Source: Bifidobacterium canis
Lineage (GTDB): Bacteria; Actinomycetota; Actinomycetes; Actinomycetales; Bifidobacteriaceae
Length of the DNA stretch: 62,808 nt
Direction of reading: 5' to 3'
Assembly (NCBI RefSeq): GCF_009727065.1
Contig: NZ_WNLP01000011.1
Span: 1-62,808, forward strand
Shown: piece after piece, positions 61,473 through 62,808 of the stretch
How positions within the stretch are numbered: position 1 is the stretch's first letter
Layout of the letters: the number at the start of each line of letters is the position of its first letter
Notes under the pieces: generated by a model
Database searches by the model: none
What the model was told of the DNA's origin: nothing
The model's input: the letters and a program-made list of their open reading frames with translations, nothing else
Program-made: the position numbers and the translations under genes

Positions 61473-61508
61473 CTTGTGTAATCCATTCACATAAATGGGT
61501 TACACAAG
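61473..61508 (+). terminator. Terminator of the CHAT gene
   Basis: CTTGTGTAATCCAT (61473-61486) and ATGGGTTACACAAG (61495-61508) pair with one G-U. The remaining sequence to 61720 shows nothing recognisable. Confidence 0.7.
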
Positions 61509-61720
61509 TTATTAGTCAAATGTAGTTTCGAAGATTGTCGCTGCAGAGGTGTGAAACGTAGCGCTGTGATGGGTTCATTGGGTGGCGCAGTATCATACAG
61601 TCAGTATGCTGGTGGATGTTCCTTTATCTTGACATGTTTGCTTTAATGTTTGTCTAATATCGTTTGGCTTCTATCAATTGGTATTTTGTGAGGTCTGTGT
61701 ACTGCAAAGCCGATGACTTT

Positions 61721-61939
61721 TTACGATTGCTCCATGCCGTGTAGACCCCTCTCACGCATTACAGGATTTCGGTATATCCGCGCTGTCTCCATGAGACTGT
61801 CGTAATCAAATTGGTTCATGACAACAATGTTGTCTCTGCTGTCTTCGCAGGTCACCAGTAACGGTTCGTGGGACTCTCGAACTTGGCGAAGAACATCGTT
61901 GAGCTCATCGCTGAATGAGTTGTAGGGAATCATGCGCAT
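61721..61939 (-). CDS. Phd/YefM-like antitoxin without adjacent toxin
   Basis: A 72-residue protein of the Phd/YefM type: an N-terminal beta-strand and helix (MIPYNSFSDELNDVLRQVRE), PLLVTCEDSRDNIVVMNQFD and YDSLMETARIYRNP. It is slightly shorter than usual and lacks the normal toxin-binding tail. A RelE/YoeB toxin would be expected on its 3' side (61500-61720), but none is visible there. It may be a solitary antitoxin left after toxin loss. Confidence 0.68.
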   Translation of the reverse strand: MRMIPYNSFSDELNDVLRQVRESHEPLLVTCEDSRDNIVVMNQFDYDSLMETARIYRNPVMRERGLHGMEQS

Positions 61940-61964
61940 TGATTGTGCCTCTCAAAGACGCAGA

Positions 61965-62444
61965 CTACAGAATCTGTTCCATCCCGTACTTGTACACGCT
62001 CAGTCCCAGATGCTCGTAGAACTTGACGGCTTTCGGATTCGCGGCCCAGGCGTTGAGCGTCACGTTGTGGCAGCCGCGCTCGCGGGCGTAGTCGATCACA
62101 TGCTGGTAGAGTGCGGTGCCCACGTGCTTGCCGCGGGCGTTCTCGTCCACGCACAGGTCGTCGATGTACAGCGTTGTGATCGGCTGCAGATTGGTGCTCC
62201 CGGCATGATCCTCGATCACACAGAACGCATAGCCGAGCACAGTGCCGTCAGAGTCGGCGGTAACGAAGATGGGGCGCGCGCCATCAGCAAGGATCTGCTC
62301 GAGTTCTTCCGGCGTGTACTTGGTCTTGCCTTCAATAAAGAGGTCGGGGCGCCCCTCTGCGTGCACGTCATTGACCTGATGCAGCAACTTCATAATGGCA
62401 GGAATATCATCAGTATTTGCGCGGCGAATTTCAAGATCTGGCAT
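61965..62444 (-). CDS. GNAT-family N-acetyltransferase
   Basis: A 159-residue acetyl-CoA-dependent transferase of unknown substrate. Motif A, which binds the pyrophosphate of CoA, is VDENARGKHVGTALYQHVID; the C-terminal NAWAANPKAVKFYEHLGLSV is motif B. The start is the ATG of MPDLEIRRANTDD; 14 more codons are open upstream. Base composition here returns to that of the core genome. It lies upstream of the antitoxin gene on the same strand. Confidence 0.85.
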   Translation of the reverse strand: MPDLEIRRANTDDIPAIMKLLHQVNDVHAEGRPDLFIEGKTKYTPEELEQILADGARPIFVTADSDGTVLGYAFCVIEDHAGSTNLQPITTLYIDDLCVDENARGKHVGTALYQHVIDYARERGCHNVTLNAWAANPKAVKFYEHLGLSVYKYGMEQIL

Positions 62445-62690
62445 GGGTGAGCTCTCAATCTGTAATAACGGTGAATCTCTACGCATTATAAACCGCTGCT
62501 CTGAGGCGGGGTCGTGCGCGATTGCAGACTTGATTGATCATGTCAGCCAGTGAGTGTTTTCTCTGGGGCGGGAAAATGATGGGACTACAAATCAAACCCT
62601 ATAGTATTGGAATATGTCATTTTGGTGATAAAATAGTCACAATCATATATCAAATAGGTTGCATCTAGTGTATTGAGAAAGGTGGATGGA

Positions 62691-62808
62691 ATGGCGAAAG
62701 TAGTCGCAAAACGTTGATGATGACGTTAAAAAAGCGCGCATCTGCTCTGTATGAAGAGAATGGGGTTGAGTCTCAGTTCTGCGGTCAACATGTTTCTTAA
62801 ACAGTCCA
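62691..62808 (+). pseudogene. RelB/DinJ-type antitoxin, broken and cut by the window end
   Basis: From ATG 62691 (after AAGGTGG) the literal frame stops after eight codons (MAKVVAKR). Three single-base removals give MAKVVANVDDDVKKRASALY, EENGVE and SSSAVNMFLKQS, a clear RelB/DinJ N-terminal DNA-binding half. The extra bases lie in A4 62708-62711, in A6 62728-62733 and near 62771-62774. Unlike the island genes, these are insertions. A RelE/YafQ-type toxin might follow beyond the window. Confidence 0.6.

Noticed and set aside
48600..61500. Integrase, transposase or tRNA attachment site bounding the island
   Set aside because: No such gene or direct-repeat attachment site was seen on either edge, so I do not call it an integrative element.
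61500..61720. RelE/YoeB toxin remnant next to the Phd-like antitoxin
   Set aside because: All three minus-strand frames were read; none gave a toxin-like motif.

Overview
The window is about 62.8 kb of chromosome from a high-GC actinobacterium, most probably a Bifidobacterium. The protein set points there: actinobacterial-type DapD, an FtsE with a long C-terminal tail, M13 peptidase PepO, CoaX, and core genes of roughly 60% GC packed with short gaps. No rRNA, tRNA or CRISPR array was found.

Region 1 (1-9.9 kb) holds rpmE, prfA, prmC, a TsaC/Sua5 protein, a WecA-type lipid-carrier sugar transferase, guaB, orn, a HAD phosphatase, a Pif1-like helicase and a small membrane protein. Region 2 (9.9-26.7 kb) holds proS, an SSB paralogue, pepO, an HdeD-like protein, map, gltA, rlmH, dapD, prfB, then ftsE-ftsX, a CHAP cell-wall hydrolase and smpB. 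FtsEX and the secreted coiled-coil/CHAP protein plausibly form the division hydrolase module. Region 3 (26.8-46.1 kb) holds a polar amino-acid ABC transporter with two binding proteins, a LuxR-type response regulator, glmS, a frameshifted RluA-type pseudouridine synthase, coaX, a five-gene peptide/nickel-type ABC operon, a cystathionine beta-synthase-like/gamma-synthase pair and recQ.

Region 4 (about 46.1-62.8 kb) is accessory and, from about 48 kb, clearly richer in AT. It is a defence island. On the plus strand lie an HTH-fused C5-cytosine methyltransferase and an MvaI/BcnI-like restriction endonuclease. On the minus strand an operon runs XRE regulator, GHKL (MutL/MORC-like) ATPase, Z1-domain helicase-like protein, DUF4420 PD-(D/E)xK protein and AIPR abortive-infection protein. 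A coiled-coil CHAT (caspase-like) protease gene diverges from the XRE gene. The right end has a Phd/YefM-like antitoxin without a toxin, a GNAT acetyltransferase and a broken RelB/DinJ antitoxin.

Most island genes are interrupted by single-base losses, typically in short homopolymers. I reconstructed the reading frames by hand and count 16 such -1 events in six genes. Catalytic motifs survive in the shifted frames, so this is either very recent decay or local sequence error. The intergenic DNA has its own structure: three copies of a 127-128 bp element with 24-bp inverted ends, a five-unit array of palindromes with an exact 53-bp period upstream of proS, consensus DnaA boxes in front of the SSB paralogue and recQ, and several promoters placed so that the mRNA would be leaderless.
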